A stretch of DNA of 64,000 nt from Paratinospora sagittata (GCA_035771175.1 CM069606.1:31766816-31830815), one strand, 5' to 3'. Shown: positions 22,401 through 35,524, counted from the first letter of the stretch. A program made the numbers and translations. The notes: a model not told the origin generated them from the letters alone.

Positions 22401-25400
22401 TACACCTGCAATTCAGATATGTTGTTTTCAAATTTGAGTCTATCATGACAAGTCGCATTGAAGCAATTTGTATACTTCCAGCAAGGCCTGCCTTTCTTTT
22501 CTTTTTTCCTTTTTTTCTCTCTTTTTTTTTTTTTTTTCTTGGGTGCAACAAGGCCTGCCTTTCATTACATAGTAATAATATAGCTAGAAAACTTGGATGA
22601 AGTTGATAATACACGTTTGTCAGATTCCCAATTTGAATTTATGAGTCTTACAATCCTCAATTTGATTAAGAGTAAAAATATTTAAATCCTTGACACTAAT
22701 CTCAATGCTTCTTAATCTTATAGTGGATATAAAAAAATTAGTAGAATCATGCGATTCATGATCAACATCATATGATTCATGTTCAAAGTTTAGTGTTTCA
22801 CATGGTTCTTGCAAAAAGTGAAAAAATTTACATTGTGTCTCGTAGATTTCAAGTATCATTCATTTTATATTTTCTATTTCTATCTAAAGAATTTGTAGTT
22901 ACTGATTACAAGTTTTAGACATGACTTTAAATTATTGAGCCCTGTTTAAAGTGAAGTAGTGAACTAATCTTATATCAGAAAAGGTTCTTCAATAAGTGTT
23001 TCTTTTTGTTTCAATTAGTCTGTCCCATTATTCATGTCCTAGTGAAACATAATAGGAAATGAACAATTATGAAGCACATGTTTTTGTTTTAATGTTAAGA
23101 ATAACTTGATTAGGTACAAATTTAGAATGAACAAATTTTTTAAGGACGATCCCTGCATTAATAAAATTATCTTTACAGAATATTAATACATTTTGGAACT
23201 TTACCTTGAAAAAAAAAATGAATATTTAGTAGATTATAAATCAAATAATTCCTAGCCTAAATTTGTACGTATAATGCACGATTTTGTATCATATATGTGG
23301 ATCCAAAAAAAATGATAAAAGTCTTGATTTGATTAACCAAGCTCCAAAACAATTCAATTAATTCAATTGTGATTCAAGATTCTGACAATTATGGACCCAT
23401 ATAATAATTAGGGTGTATTTAAGACCAAGTTCAAAGCTTGGCTAAGGTGCCACATGTGCTACTGCTAAGCCTAGTGGGCAGTCATGATCCTTTAACCAAT
23501 TTTAATCAAAATTCAACAAATTTCTGAACCAATTGTTTCTATTCCAACTTTCAATTTCCTCGTTAAGATTGCCTTTCCTCCATGATATATATCTCCTTAT
23601 GGTGGTCCATAAGTCATCTTGGAATCCTGGTACTAATTGGTGTACTTGATTTTTATAGATTCCATTCTTTGATTAGGATGATACTTCATGTAGCCATATC
23701 TATCTGTGTTGACGGAGAAAACCACCATTTTAAATGTATTTTTGCATTTTCTTTTTAATGGGCTATGCATAGAAGTTTTAGTCACCTATCTGTTTATTAA
23801 CATAAAAAATTTGTAGTCCCCAAGTGGTATATGTTTTTGCACGTGAAATTAGTTCTGAACATATCTTATTTATGAGGTGCACCAAATGAATAACTTTTGG
23901 GTGATATTGTTTTTGAAGATGTGCAGAGAAGCTTGTGTACAAAAGGCAGAAGGACAAAGAGCACATTAAGGGAGAGAAAGATAAGCACAAAAGGAAAAGG
24001 TGAAACTCTAATTATTTCTGCTCTTTGATTATTTATTATTTGACATTTTATCACAATGCCTACTAAAGAAAATTTTGTTGGTGAATTTTTCTGCTCATTC
24101 TCTTTGTGAAACTGACATCTAGGGAAAGAAGCCAAAGCCATAGTAGTGCAGATGATGAGTCTGGTAGGAGTCATAACAAGAGAAAAGGTACGTCTGTAAA
24201 TGCATTGTACCCCTTGCATTATATTTTTGAAGAGAGTTTTTTTTATGTTTCTGGTGTATATTTTTTTGCATCATCTTGTTAGCATTGTTATTATTGTGTA
24301 GTTTTTATTGATATGAGATAAACTCTGAGGTCAACTTTAGCTAGTTTCTGGCATCCAACCTAATTACTAGCTTGTATGTTGCAGAACAGAGCTTCAATAA
24401 TGAAATTTATAGTAAGCCGTATTAAAGTAGACAATCCAGTTCTTTTCATATTTGAAAAACATGTCCTTCACATGGTTTGCTCTACTTACATGCTTTTTGA
24501 CACTGATTCCCATGGATGGGTTAGAAGGCTCAAGGTTTTTGGTGATTCAGCTGCCTCATGCTTAAATATCAGAAAAGGAAAAAACATGATATATTCTAAC
24601 AACTTGAAAAGCATATAGGAAATAGTATAATCAACCTACATCTTTTTTTATGATCTTTGTTAATGATTAATTAGTCAAGTTGAAAACCTGATGATTTTCT
24701 GACACTTTTGAACTGTTAAAAATTATAAAAACATACTAGTCTGTATCTCTAATTCAAGAATTTACAATAAACAGGTACTTTTAGGTTGTCACAGAGTAAC
24801 TAAAAACTGAAATTATCTCATGGTACTTACGAAACTAAGTGGTAAAATGCTTGTACCACAAGGTCTCAATCTCATACAGAAACCACAGTTCACTAATCAA
24901 TAAAATAAAATGTATTTGATTTTTTTTATATCTGGACTTCATTTTGGATCTTCTTCATGGTTGCTAGCTGCATATTTCTAGTCATCTTAAAAGTGACTGC
25001 ACTCAATGTCCACCATCATCTTCATGGCCTCTACTTCCAGTTAGTCCTCTTTCTTTTACTTTCACTTTTGATCTCTCTTCCCTTTCGTACTCATGCATAT
25101 AAATATTATTTAATTAAGGAATCTAGCAAAAAAGATGCCCAAGAAGTAACTCAACATAGAAGCCTTCCTCTGCATCTACATTAAGTTTTCGGTGCTCTTT
25201 CCTTACTGGGTAATATTTAAGATTTAAATGTATAAATATCCTTTATGGATAAAATAATTTTCAAATAGAAATAGGAAAGTTTACTTCATTCATCATCCAC
25301 AAGAGTTTATTTTCCTATTCAATAGTTTTTAATACTATCATGTTATGGCTCAAATGTAATTGCTCCATTCTTGCCATGATGATCCTTGGTTTTCCTTCTT

Positions 25401-27681
25401 CATGGTCAATTGTTGGCTCTACAAGCTATGTGCTGCGGGGCAGTTCAGAAACAAGAAAAAGAACAATGAAAAGGAATTAAATCCGTGAAAATACTTATGT
25501 ATTCTGTTTGGCCTTGGGCCAACATCCCTGGGCAGGACTGGTTAGAAGATCTTGATATGAATGAGAAGATTACAATGGTTTTGCTATACAAATCTTATCC
25601 CCATTTCATCCAAGCTCATGTATATGAGGACCTTGTTCTCTCTTTCTCCCTCCCTTTTATGTGGTATATATCAACCCAATCATACTCGATTGCTACTATG
25701 CCACAAACAAGTGGTGTTATTAGCTCGTTGTTCCTAGCCTTTTGTGTCAAGCAAATATACAGAAGCTTTTCTTGTACATTAGTTAGCATTCTATCTTTCA
25801 TCAACTTGTCGATTTCAATGTTTTTTTGTGCCTACAAGTTGGGGAGAAACAAGTGAGATAGAAAGTAGCAACAAGCCATAGCAAGCACAGGATAGAGTAT
25901 GGGCAGGCTAGGTACCAGAGGTCAACTTGGTATACTAACTTGGAGAAGTCAATTAAGTTTAGCCACTTGCAACCAAAAAGCCTGACAAGTCACTTTTAAA
26001 GGGGCATTTGTTGCATATCTGACAAGGAAAATTGTTGGCGTATGATTGGTCAGGTGGGCATGTCAACATAAGAAGTATGTTAACTACAATTCAAGCGTAT
26101 CATTCATTTAAAAAACCCTTGAGGAGCACTTTGTAAGAATGGGTCATTGGGGGTAGGTCAGATTTACATTGACTAAGAAAAGCTTGGACCCTTCACATAG
26201 AGATTGCATCCTTTGGTAATGCACGAAGCAACCCAAAATATCATCTTAAGTACATACCTTGATAATAAAAGTGTTCAATCATTAGCTTCGAAGGGTTAAG
26301 TCAGCTTCACACCTAGTCCCCTTCACGATAGCTCTTGCCATGTTCTTTTAGGGGTCTCCTAGAAATAGCTGAGTTTTGCTCACCAAGGACCAGAATATGG
26401 CTGACCTAAGAAAAAGAAAAATACTGCTTTTCCTACCAAGCATATTACTACTCTATTCCCATTCTAATCGATTCAAGCCCCAGTATACTTTTTCTCGACC
26501 CAATCACATTTGGTCTTGCAGATCCTCTATCTAACCTGAAAGTATTTGATCAGCCTATTAAATCTATTGGAGTAAACATGGAGAAGTTCTGGCCTGGCCT
26601 TGGCAAGGAGCACTTCAAGGCTATGTTTTGAAAAATAACTCATCTCACAATCTCATCAATTAATATTTAACTTTGAGAACCATGTACTTGATGGAGTTTT
26701 TGGTTATGCTTTGGGTCAAAGACCTTCAAAATGATTGCTTGGTTCATCCATCTTTGGTTCTAGCCATCCATCAAGGGAGAGATGTTGAGGAAAATATTGC
26801 ATCGAATTAGAGCAAGATGAATATATGCCATTAAGATTGAAGAGGAAATTTTTTAAAATACTATTGGAGCATGTTTACGTATAAAGAATATTCAGAACAT
26901 TTCTATAGAAAGAATTAAAAAGAAAAAAGAGTAGAAGTCCATGAAGCCGCCAATACTAACATTTATTATAATTCTTCATGTAATTATGTTATTTATAGCA
27001 TTATTTATTGACATAGGCCATATATTTCATAATCATGTTAATGAATCTAGCTAAAATATACATCCCATAGTTTATGAAATATATCAAGTTGTAAAGGATA
27101 TTGCAGTCTGTGATCTGGCAATCAGCTAATGGTCCTGGAGGTTACAAAGATTTTGCAATCTCTCTTTTATTCTTTTCCGTCATTAAATATAAAGTAACAA
27201 GTCAATGTAATGCATCCATTAGAATTTTCAATTAGATAGTGTATTGAAGGGTGAAAAGGAGCCTTGGTGCAATGATAAGAGTTGTTGCCATGCGACCAGA
27301 TGGTCACGTTCAAGTCGTGGGAACAGCCTCTTGCAATGCATGGTAAGGTTGTGTACAATAGAGCCAATGTGGTTCAACCCTTCCTCGGGACCCCACATAG
27401 GTGGGAGCTTCTTACACCAGGCTACCCCTTTATGGTGTACCGAAGGGTTTGGATATTCTTCGGGACACATTTTAAATTCATTTTGATAATTGGTGCTGTT
27501 GTCAAGAGGTTGAAAATCTAGTTGCATTAGCTTTTTGGGAGGATAACAATTTTGATTGGTGCATTCTGGCATGCTTCTCTCATTATGATTCTTACTTGGG
27601 CCTGTTTCATGAGCAGGAAAGAAGGTTTCAACAGATGAGGATGAAAACTTTGACGAGTTTCTTGAAGGAATGTTTCCATGA
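16483..27681 (+). CDS. FRA10AC1: FRA10AC1-like spliceosome-associated protein, 3' exons
   Basis: Five exons join in frame: 16483-16541, 21403-21470, 23919-23999, 24123-24187 and 27617-27681 (TGA). They encode about 111 C-terminal residues. The zinc-ribbon pattern is clear: GQFVCGNKQCDEKDSLASYE, then VNFSYVEAGENKQALVKL, then ACPRC, followed by a Lys/Arg-rich tail and an acidic end, DEDENFDEFLEGMFP. FRA10AC1 family proteins have this C-terminus and associate with late spliceosomes. The first intron (16542-21402) uses GC rather than GT; the other donors are GT. Exons for the N-terminal two thirds are not found upstream, so the gene is either split by a very large intron or 5'-truncated. Introns contain LINE, copia and SINE sequence. 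Confidence 0.88.
16542..16543 (+). promoter_or_regulatory. GC splice donor, FRA10AC1-like gene
   Basis: The exon ends ...TATGAG and the intron begins GCAAGG, matching the AG|GCAAG consensus of GC-AG introns. Using the GT five bases further on would add five bases and put TGA in frame right after the junction, so only the GC site keeps the protein. Confidence 0.85.
17125..17333 (+). mobile_element. tRNA-derived SINE (209 bp)
   Basis: Flanked by perfect 18-bp direct repeats GATAATCTTTTACCCTTC (17107-17124 and 17334-17351). Near the start are an A-box-like GTTGGTAAAGTGG and a B-box-like GGTTCTAGGTTCAACTC, the internal RNA polymerase III promoter of tRNA-derived SINEs. It ends in T and A runs. 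It lies in the first visible intron of the FRA10AC1-like gene, in the gene's sense orientation. Confidence 0.9.
17880..18005. repeat. GCCTTGAGGC-type repeat fragment
   Basis: Repeated forms of GAGGC and GCCTTGAG (for example GTGAGGCGTGCCTTGAGGGC near 17981-18000) recall ends of plant DNA transposons. Boundaries and family are unresolved. Confidence 0.35.
18280..18780 (+). pseudogene. LINE zf-RVT / C-terminal remnant c
   Basis: The plus strand reads DDKRQWILHPNSSFTSKSFF, THILSKVKILGWLIAHG and, after a stop and shift, CVLCGNDGGFMDHIFIHCSF and HLWASWNDAL, the zf-RVT layout. It lies inside the FRA10AC1-like intron. Different sequence from remnants a and b, hence a separate insertion. Confidence 0.8.
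18980..19355 (-). pseudogene. Copia GAG-pre-integrase/integrase fragment
   Basis: Minus strand: WLHQLRLGHPSFRNLKVIF, CEVCELAKHKR, DLIHSDIWGPSRIPNVSGA, SFIDDCTRVSWIF, stopping at FGAK where the next motif (second catalytic Asp) should begin. It closely resembles the matching part of C1. No LTR, RT or gag alongside, so a fragment within the host intron. Confidence 0.88.
19356..21402 (+). other. Intron sequence with repeat debris
   Basis: Rest of the first visible intron. 19550-19650 is rich in CTCTGAGAGA words. 19970-20160 is a GGGCCT/AGGCCC-rich dispersed-repeat type. A 26-bp direct repeat occurs at 20847-20872 and 21237-21262. No exon is supported between 16541 and 21403. Confidence 0.5.
22482..22563 (-). 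mobile_element. Tiny truncated retroposon (poly-A tail with flanking duplication)
   Basis: A perfect 15-bp direct repeat CAAGGCCTGCCTTTC (22482-22496 and 22549-22563) flanks a 52-bp plus-strand T-rich tract ending CTTGGGTGCAA. Read on the minus strand this is a short head plus an A-rich tail, as left by a strongly 5'-truncated SINE or LINE. Slippage duplication is the alternative. Confidence 0.5.
27246..27448 (+). mobile_element. Au-like SINE in the last FRA10AC1 intron
   Basis: The wording GGAGCCTTGGTGCAATGATA, GTTGTTGCCATGCGACCAGA, TGGTCACGTTCAAGTCGTGG and CCCACATAGGTGGGAGCTT follows the known Au SINE consensus of flowering plants, including A and B boxes. A weak 7-bp duplication GAAGGGT (27246-27252 and 27442-27448) may be the target site. 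Open frames over it are incidental. Confidence 0.85.
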
Positions 27682-30415
27682 TAACAGCTGAATGAATGTG
27701 ATCTATCTAATTAAGAATAATGCACAGAAATACTCAGCAGCCATGCTCAAAACTAAATCAAGAGAAAATTTAGCTGGTTACTGCAATCAGCAAGATTTAT
27801 GTTAAGATGGCACTGTTAGCTTGTCATTGTGATCACAGGCAACGATGAAAACTTCCATGCCATGTGTGTGGGATGATGATGAACAAATATTGATCTACAT
27901 AGACAGGCTTGATATCGGTAATGAGGTGCAAAGCAAGGAACTTGGTGTTAGTTTTGTTGAATATACCCAAGATAATGTTTCAATTAACTAGAAGCTCTTT
28001 GTACATATATGAAAGCACCTATGAAAGGAAGCACCTTTTTATTTTTTATCTTTTTGGGTTAAGTTATTTGATTGACAAACATACCCAAGATCTGTTTTAG
28101 ATGAAGTTGATGATTGATGTTAAGAATGGAGCAGGTCCTTGCAGTGCTGATAGTTGCAGCGTTGTAGGCCTTTTTGTACAACCACCTTCACCATTGCATG
28201 ACCAGCACCAAGCCGCGCTCCCTCCCTCTTTAAAATCTTCTGATTCTTCTCTTGCTCCAAAGGTGAAAAAAAAAAAAAGACCATTTGGATTTTCTTCAAT
28301 GGTACCGGTGTAGTATATTTGATTTGCACGTGATTTTTATTATAAATTAATTAAAATAAAATATTTTTTAATTAAAAAAAAAGTGTGATTTTGTCTTTAG
28401 ATATGATTAAGATGGGTAAAGTTCTATAAAAATAGGGATAGGAAAGAGTAAAAAGTTAGAATTTATATGGGTAAAATAAAAGAAAATCAGAATTAAAAAA
28501 CAATATATTAATAATGTGAGTGTACATACATGTATTAATATTATAATTATGATGCAAATACAAATAAATATATAAAATACATATATATATATATTATACA
28601 TTATTGTGAATGATAAGTGTACATGAATTTAACACAACGTTGTGATACTGTATTGATGAGTAATTCTAGAACATTCAATGTGTATAATGAGTTGTGTGCT
28701 CAAAATGTGTGTTAAATAGTACTTTTCTAATACAATAAACTTTTTTCAAGAGTTCCCTTTAACTGGTGACTCCACCTCTCAGCCACACCTACAAAGAGGG
28801 TGTGAGGGGATGAAATGTGGGAAATAGGGAAGGGGGTTTTTTGGTAAAAGGAAAATATTTTGAAAAAAATGTGTTGTTAATATTTTTTTTTTAAATTGTT
28901 GAATTATTTTGAATTACGCATTAACATATAATTTGAGGTAATTCAAGAACTCTCGTTCAAATACCAGGGAGTGGGGTTGTTAGTTGTGATTCTCCGACAA
29001 TAAGGGATTAGAATTGAAACAAACATAATAAAGGTGAAGGACTCTAACAGTGAAAGAGAAAGTGACATTCACTAACAATTCAACTTGGAACAGTAGTAGC
29101 TTCAGATACTACGACTGTGTGAAGAACTAGTGACATTAATCAAGGAACAGATTAACTTGGAACAGTACTAGCTTGTGAAGAGCTAGTGCCAACAGTGACT
29201 GAAACATTCTCGTTTACTAATCTCAATGTTGGGGAGAAATAAGACTATGATTTGCAAAGTGTGCGGGACAGTGGAGCTGCCCTTTTCACAAACATATGAT
29301 AATCTCACCAACAACGTGAGCCAGTCCCATCAAAGATGAAAAAGATAATCAAATTCAGAAGAATCCTCTAATTTCTCATACTGTGAGTGCAGGTAAACAG
29401 AATCTCTACCTCAACAGTACCGCAAGAAGAAACCAAGGAACAAAACAGCAAATTCATTTTGTCAGAGGCTAACCCCAAGTTTTTACTATTTCACATCTTT
29501 CTACAGGGACAACAGGTCATTGATTTACGTTCCAAGTCAAAAATGCTTGGTCTATTTCTAGTAGTGTGGTTCTGAATAGCCTTTTATATTTTAATTCTTC
29601 TTTTCTCTTCTCTATATCTGCATTTCAACTAAATTAAAATATCAAAGACTAAACTTAATGAATTCCTTTAAGTAAATATCAAGTTTGTTGGGGTTTTTTT
29701 TTTTTTTCTTTTTTTCTTTAATTTTTTGGGGGTTTTGGTAGGCTTTTTAGGCAGGCTTTCTGTTGTGTTATAAACCTGACTGACCCGATCAACCTGGCTA
29801 TTACGTGAGTCAGTCAAGTTAGGCTTCTATGTAAATAGAGGTCGCTTGTCTCCTCTAAAAGTGTTGGATAATTTGTCACCCGATTAGTGCGGGTTTGGTG
29901 GATTTTGGACCCAAACCCGACTCTACTTACCTAGGCTCACCTGATCTAATGAAAATGTGCAAGGTCAACAATGGTGATATGTTGAGATAAAAATCACGAG
30001 CACATTATTAGTTGTACCACGAGCACATTAGTGCATGATGTTTTTTTATAAAAATAAAAATAAAAAACAAATTCATATGCAAAATATGGAAAATGAGAAA
30101 AGCTTTGCGTTATTAGTTGTACCAAGTTGTGCATGCCACTCCGTAGACCTATTAGATTTGTATTGGTGCAGGTCCATCATTAGAGAAATAAATAAACCTG
30201 TTGGTGGAATGAAGAAGCTCAAACTATAAAATTTAGAGGGATCCTTGTAACATTATAGTAATACAAAAACGTTTTCCTAATAATGATAAGTAATGCAAAA
30301 CTTAAAGCATATGATGATTTATACACTAAGTTACATAGAAAAGAATGAAAAAAATATTATATATAAACTAGTAAAATTAAGAAAAAGAAAAAGAATTTTT
30401 TTTTATTATATTAAA
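27682..30415. other. Non-coding region after FRA10AC1
   Basis: Begins with the 3' untranslated part of the FRA10AC1-like gene. No further gene is supported. 28490-28610 is TA-rich. 29760-29960 has GACCCGATCAACCTGGC-like dispersed-repeat wording. A short frame at 29387-29575, ending IDLRSKSKMLGLFLVVWF, looks somewhat protein-like, but I cannot name a family. Confidence 0.45.
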
Positions 30416-32150
30416 TGTCACACTCTGTCCGGACGAGCTTTAACTGGCGGGACACTTACAGGCAGGGCGCGAATGCATTGTAACAGTTACCGAGTGTGCA
30501 GGTACACAATTAAGTACAAATCTGATTTCATTAATTTTAGAATGTATTTTGTACAAAAATGTAATTGAGGGAACATCCTCCCAAAATCTCTCTAATAAAT
30601 AAGCAAGGGGTACAAAATGAGGGGCCAAACACCTCCACCCAATCCACCCTAGACTTCTATAAAAATGGTTAACAACGGGGTGAGCTATTGCCCAGTGGGT
30701 AAAATAGTTCATGAATAGGACAATTAATAAAGAAGACTTCATAATCAAACATCACATATACACAACATATCATCATTTACAGTACAACGTGGCTTAACAA
30801 GAATGTATGCATAACACCGTCTCGTAATGGTTCTGTGATCGCTCATTGCTCTAAATTCACGTACAGATGTCCATTCCCATATAATCCTGGGTTCACATTG
30901 TACGTCCATATCCAGGAGAAACATCAATAATAATGAGCACAGTTGCTCCAATAACTATTCCACATATCACAAACCACTTACGTCCCTAGGTGGTTCTTAT
31001 TTCATGTATGATGACTATGCATGTGCAGGTCCGGTCTTTACTAATATTAGACAGGATTTTGTAATGTCTGGTGATACTTATCAGGGTCAGCATCACCTCG
31101 TGCGTTGTTAGGATGTCTAGTATCACTTATACAAGCATATAGTTTTCAAATATGACCAACCAGACCAGTCTCCAGGTCGAGAGGTGAAAACACAAGGTCT
31201 CACTTAAATACCAAGTCTTTTAAAGCAGCAAGCTGTCCCGTTCACTATTCAAAGTTACTGAGGACAAGACTAAGTCTGGTTGAGTCAAATTGACCACTAA
31301 TCTGGCGTAGTAATAGTGTACTACATAGACTCCAAATATTAAGGCATAACTATGATATGTATGAACATTATACGCAATAATGCAATGTAAATGAATAATA
31401 GACATAATGATAAATGAATGAAAACTTTATTAAAGGCCATAAGACACGCAAACCTATGTTTCGTTTCTCACCTTCAAATAATCAAGGTCTTAAGATATGT
31501 AATGAAGTACAAGTGTATCTCTCATGAACTACTTCTCAAATTCTTTCTTCAGCAAGATTGATATCAAGTATAGATCAATGCTGAGAATTTGAGTAGATAC
31601 CAGATCAAATAGATTTTCAAAGATAAAGTATAATTGAAACACAATATGTAAATTTTTTGAATATATAAACTTAGAATGTTTGAAAACTTTTGAGAGATTG
31701 AAAAACGACTAACATTCAAAAAGTTTTTGGCACAATAAAAATTATCGGCAAATTGTTTGATTCAAAGTGTTGGTATTTATAGACCTGGAAGAATGTTTTT
31801 TCGTGTGGTTGCTCGAATTCAGCCGCCTGGCAATTTTGGTAGGAGATCCTGCCAGGATGAGGGGACTGGATTGTTTTTGGCAATCTCGTTACGATATAGC
31901 CCTACACGCTTTGTCAATAGGGATCGTTGCCGCTGAGGCGAGGGAGTTGGTGAAGCAAAGAAATTGTGGTTTTTTCTGAACTTGAAGGAGTCTCCACTGG
32001 TTGCCAAACAGTCCATGGCGTGTATGGTTCATTACTCTCGTCGATGTTGTTTTCAGACGTTTGCATGGTAATTTAAATGAAATGATATATTAAGATATTG
32101 TAAACTAAGTTTCATACATTCATTGATTAGTGAAATAGTACAATGTATCA
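30416..32150 (-). repeat. 3' LTR of G1 (about 1.73 kb)
   Basis: The minus-strand end is ...GAGTGTGACA at 30416. Its start lies just after the pol stop, near 32150 (TGTGATACATTG). TATAAATA on the minus strand (31774-31781) marks a likely promoter. The R-U5 part (30416-31482) is nearly identical to 53449-54512, while the U3 part has no counterpart there. Confidence 0.8.
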
Positions 32151-32155
32151 CATCA

Positions 32156-32606
32156 TCAACTATTACTAAAAAACAACTCGGGGTATGTCTGTTTAATTAT
32201 ATTTTCTAGTTCCCAAGTTGTTTTTTTTACTCCGTGGTGATCCCAGAGTACTTTTACAAGTGGAATGCTATGTCGCCTCAGTTCTTGAGTTTTCCTATCC
32301 AGAATTTGTATCGCTCTCTCCTGATATTTGTTTCCTTCTTCAACCCGGACCTCGACCAGATGGACAATATGCGAAGGATCAGGATGGTACTTTCGAAGCA
32401 TGGATATATGAAAAACGTCATGAACTTTGGACATGGATGAGGGAAGGGATAGTCGATAGGCTAGTTTTCCAATACGCTCGACGATCTTAAATGGGTCGAT
32501 ATATCGTAGAGAGAGCTTTCCTTTGATCCCGAAGGGTTTGACACCTCTTGTAGGCTGGACTTTTAGAAAAACAAAATCCCCCTTGTCAAATTCTAGAGGC
32601 TATCTC
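32156..32606 (-). pseudogene. Integrase C-terminus with chromodomain-like tail (G1)
   Basis: VHDVFHISMLRKYHPDP, AIQILDRKTQELRRH, SIPLVKVLWDHHGVKKTTWE form the C-terminal integrase/chromodomain-like block of plant chromoviruses, ending at the stop just before the LTR. The upstream part (EFDKGDFVFLKVQPT) runs into the solo LTR at 32607 and continues at 35530. Confidence 0.9.
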
Positions 32607-35524
32607 TGTGGCGACCCCGCACCCCAAACCACCAACCCCGCAAGGAATGGTGTGTGGAATGCCAGGGCGGGACGCCCGGGGTAGGCATCTCCAACCACTT
32701 CTCAACCTCCGTGAGGTGGTTAAGACCCTACGAGCCTTATCCCAAACAACGACATAATATAAAAAGGTACTAAACAAAACTACTAACCGTATTAATCATC
32801 GAAGACAAGAGATACTCCATAAAAATGAACCATAAATAAAACCGTCATAATCCCTACAGTCCATCAAGATTGACATACACATAAAGTCCAAAACTATGGG
32901 TACAAAAAAAAACCTCATATGCCCACATGGTCTATCTAACAAGTCTCAACTCACCCATACTACAATGTGGTAAGTGTTATAATTACATAGTCCAAAATAT
33001 AATACATCATAATTTCAAACACAATTCAATCAAAATTCCTCTCAACTCACATCGAGGCCTTGGATTCTCTCGCAGGCAAGGCCTCAAGATATGACTACTC
33101 CTTTGCCCTTATTCGGGACAGAAGGACCTGAAAGAGGAAAATGAGGGTGAGCCAATGGTGCCCAGTGAATAGAATTCAAATATGCTATCAATACTCATCA
33201 ATAAATATCATGTATGCATGTCAATGTGTAGCATGATTAAAAGCTCATAACATATAGATATCAAGCATTTATAATAAGTTCGATTCAAGTAAAAGCTTAT
33301 CAATTTGGATCCACATTTCACATGCATTGGGGTTACTAGTGCACGTCTATTTCACCGTACCGTTGACCCCAATCATGTTTATTTGGGGTTACTAGCGCAC
33401 GTCTATTTCACCGTACCGTTCTCATCCCCAAATATTTTCTTCTTAAAACCCTCCTATGACAAGGTTAAGTCCCCCTATTAGCCAGATAGATGGGCCCAAC
33501 CAAAGTCATAAGGTTTTCTCAAATCAATGCATCATTCAAAACATTAGAACGCATTCATGTTTTCAACATTCAATATATATAAGTGATATGATGACATAAA
33601 AGATATAATCATAAATGAAGTCTACTCACAACCAAGCCTCGCGAGAGTATCTAACCACACACGGACACCAAGCCGAATCAATCCAATCAAGGTCCTGAAA
33701 CATTCATCAATATCCAACCATACATCAATTTCTATGCTCAATCACATAGACATTACACATCAACCCTAAATCAGCCCACATATAGACAATAGGCCTAAAT
33801 CTCATCTAATCCCACCATTCAACTCAAAGCACATAACTTAGGCCTCTAATGCATGGTTCTCATTCATAAACCATTCTATTATTCAAAAATACTAATTTTC
33901 AATTCCTTAGGCATAAACATGCTCAAATTGGGCCATTTGATCACAAGTAGGCATAACCCATGATATGGTCACAACCACCAAATCAGTAGCATAATCAACC
34001 CTAATCATACTTAATTAACACATAAGTTGCATCAATTCAATGATTCTAGGCCAAAAGCATCAAAAGCCCTAAAATATGAAGATTTTCATACTTAGGCTAT
34101 ATTGTCGATTTACACTAGGTCACCATGTTCAGCCATGTATATCACTGATTTTGCATCATGGGTTCATCAACAATGGAAACTAGGTCAACATAGTTGACAT
34201 GCAAGCTATTTGGAAAGGTCTAAGTTCATATTCTAAATTTAGGTCTAATACAAGCAACCCTACTAATTCTTCATTTAATATTCTGTTCAGATGTATCAAT
34301 CTACCAACAGAAATATTTAATCACAAAATCAACCTTACATATTGAATTATGTTAAGAAACAAACCTTCTGTACAAACATCAGCTCAATCCAACGGTGGAC
34401 TGAGAAGATAAGTCTCTTTGATGAACAAGTCTCTAATCAGACAATTTCTCCTTTCCTGCTGCACATAATCGAACTCAGATGACTATATCACACAAATTAC
34501 TTAACCCATAAACATCGCCACCGTTCATAATGGAGACCGATCAGCTTTCAACCACATTACCAAATATCATATCCATCCAACGGTAGATGTAGGAGATCTA
34601 CTAGTTTGATCTATCTAAACTGCGCGAGAAATCTAGACTCTCCGACCAGCTTTGTTTGAGGGGTTATATCTCTTATAAGAAAACTCCAATCAAGATCTCC
34701 ACCGACCAAAATTAATACCCATAAGATACGAACTTTTTGAAAAAGTTTGAGCTCAATCTGACCATATTGGACCAAGATCACGCTCTTTGATGAAAACGTT
34801 GCTAAGACTTTCCTCAAAGCAACTCCCTCCTTCTTTCTCTTCTTCTTTCCTTTCTCTTATTTTTTCCTTTCTCTCCATTCATCTCACCTTCTAGGACTTC
34901 TTTGGGGAAGAGAAGTAGGCATGGGACACTTGTCCACTCTCATGCACCAACCTTGACATGTGTTGGAGAGGAGAAATGGGGCATGGGACACTTGTCCATT
35001 TTCATGCACCAACTTGACATGTATTGGAGAAGAGAAATGGGGCATGGGACACTTGTCCATTCTCATGCACCAACTTGACATGTGTTGGTCTCATGCACCA
35101 ACTTGACATGTGTTGGAGAAAAGAAATGGGGCATGGGACACTTGTCAATTCTCATGCACCAACTTGACATGTGTTGGTCTCATACTACCCCTACCAACCA
35201 CATGCACTTTAACCAATCTCATACTCCCATGTATTTTAAATGTCCAATCCATTTAATACACCAAATTTTCATTCTCATTTATCTTTTTATTCAATCAGTC
35301 CTAACCCATATCAATTCATGGTTTAATGGGCCCATGCATAAATAATAACATAGGCATTATACTTTAATTTAACATGACCCATATACAATTTATAATGCAC
35401 ATATTTATATACATTATCAAGCATCAAATATACAAACATTAAACAACCATCAAGGCAACACATAGAGTTTGGGCAAAATGCAATTGGATTATGGGCTAGA
35501 TGAAATAATTTTTGGGGCGTCACA
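32607..35524 (-). mobile_element. Solo LTR of a gypsy element (2918 bp)
   Basis: Starts TGTGGCGACCCC and ends GGGCGTCACA on the plus strand, with the 5-bp target duplication ATCTC at 32602-32606 and 35525-35529. It belongs to the same family as the LTR at 39771-42619 (G2), which fixes its orientation as minus. The host pol reading (KSYVDKRR to PLEFDKGD) resumes across it, with one stop at the seam. It contains internal tandem repeats (33338-33422 and about 34904-35190). Solo LTRs arise by recombination between an element's two LTRs. Confidence 0.93.
34904..35190. repeat. U3 minisatellite in the solo LTR
   Basis: A unit of roughly 60 bp, GGGACACTTGTCC...CATGCACCAACTTGACATG...TTGGAGAAGAG, occurs four times (GGGACACTTGTC near 34923, 34986, 35047 and 35137), with an extra half unit. 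The related LTR has three (42086-42245). On the minus strand it lies near the LTR start, where enhancers are usual. Confidence 0.85.

Noticed and set aside
25485..25856. 123-codon plus-strand frame with WPWANIPGQDWLEDLDMNEK
   Set aside because: It begins protein-like but turns into hydrophobic low-similarity sequence. It lies within the last FRA10AC1 intron and no family is recognised.
27228..27572. Open frames on both strands around 27250-27520
   Set aside because: They are readings through an Au-like SINE.
30440..31405. Frames at 30440-30748, 30745-30951 and 31220-31405 with homologues at 53392-54438
   Set aside because: The similarity is that of the repeated R-U5 LTR segments; frames are broken and have no domain.
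33300..33430. Possible CRISPR-like spaced repeat (two copies of GGGGTTACTAGYGCACGTCT)
   Set aside because: Only two copies about 45 bp apart in a plant LTR; it is a local LTR duplication, also found at 40475-40568.
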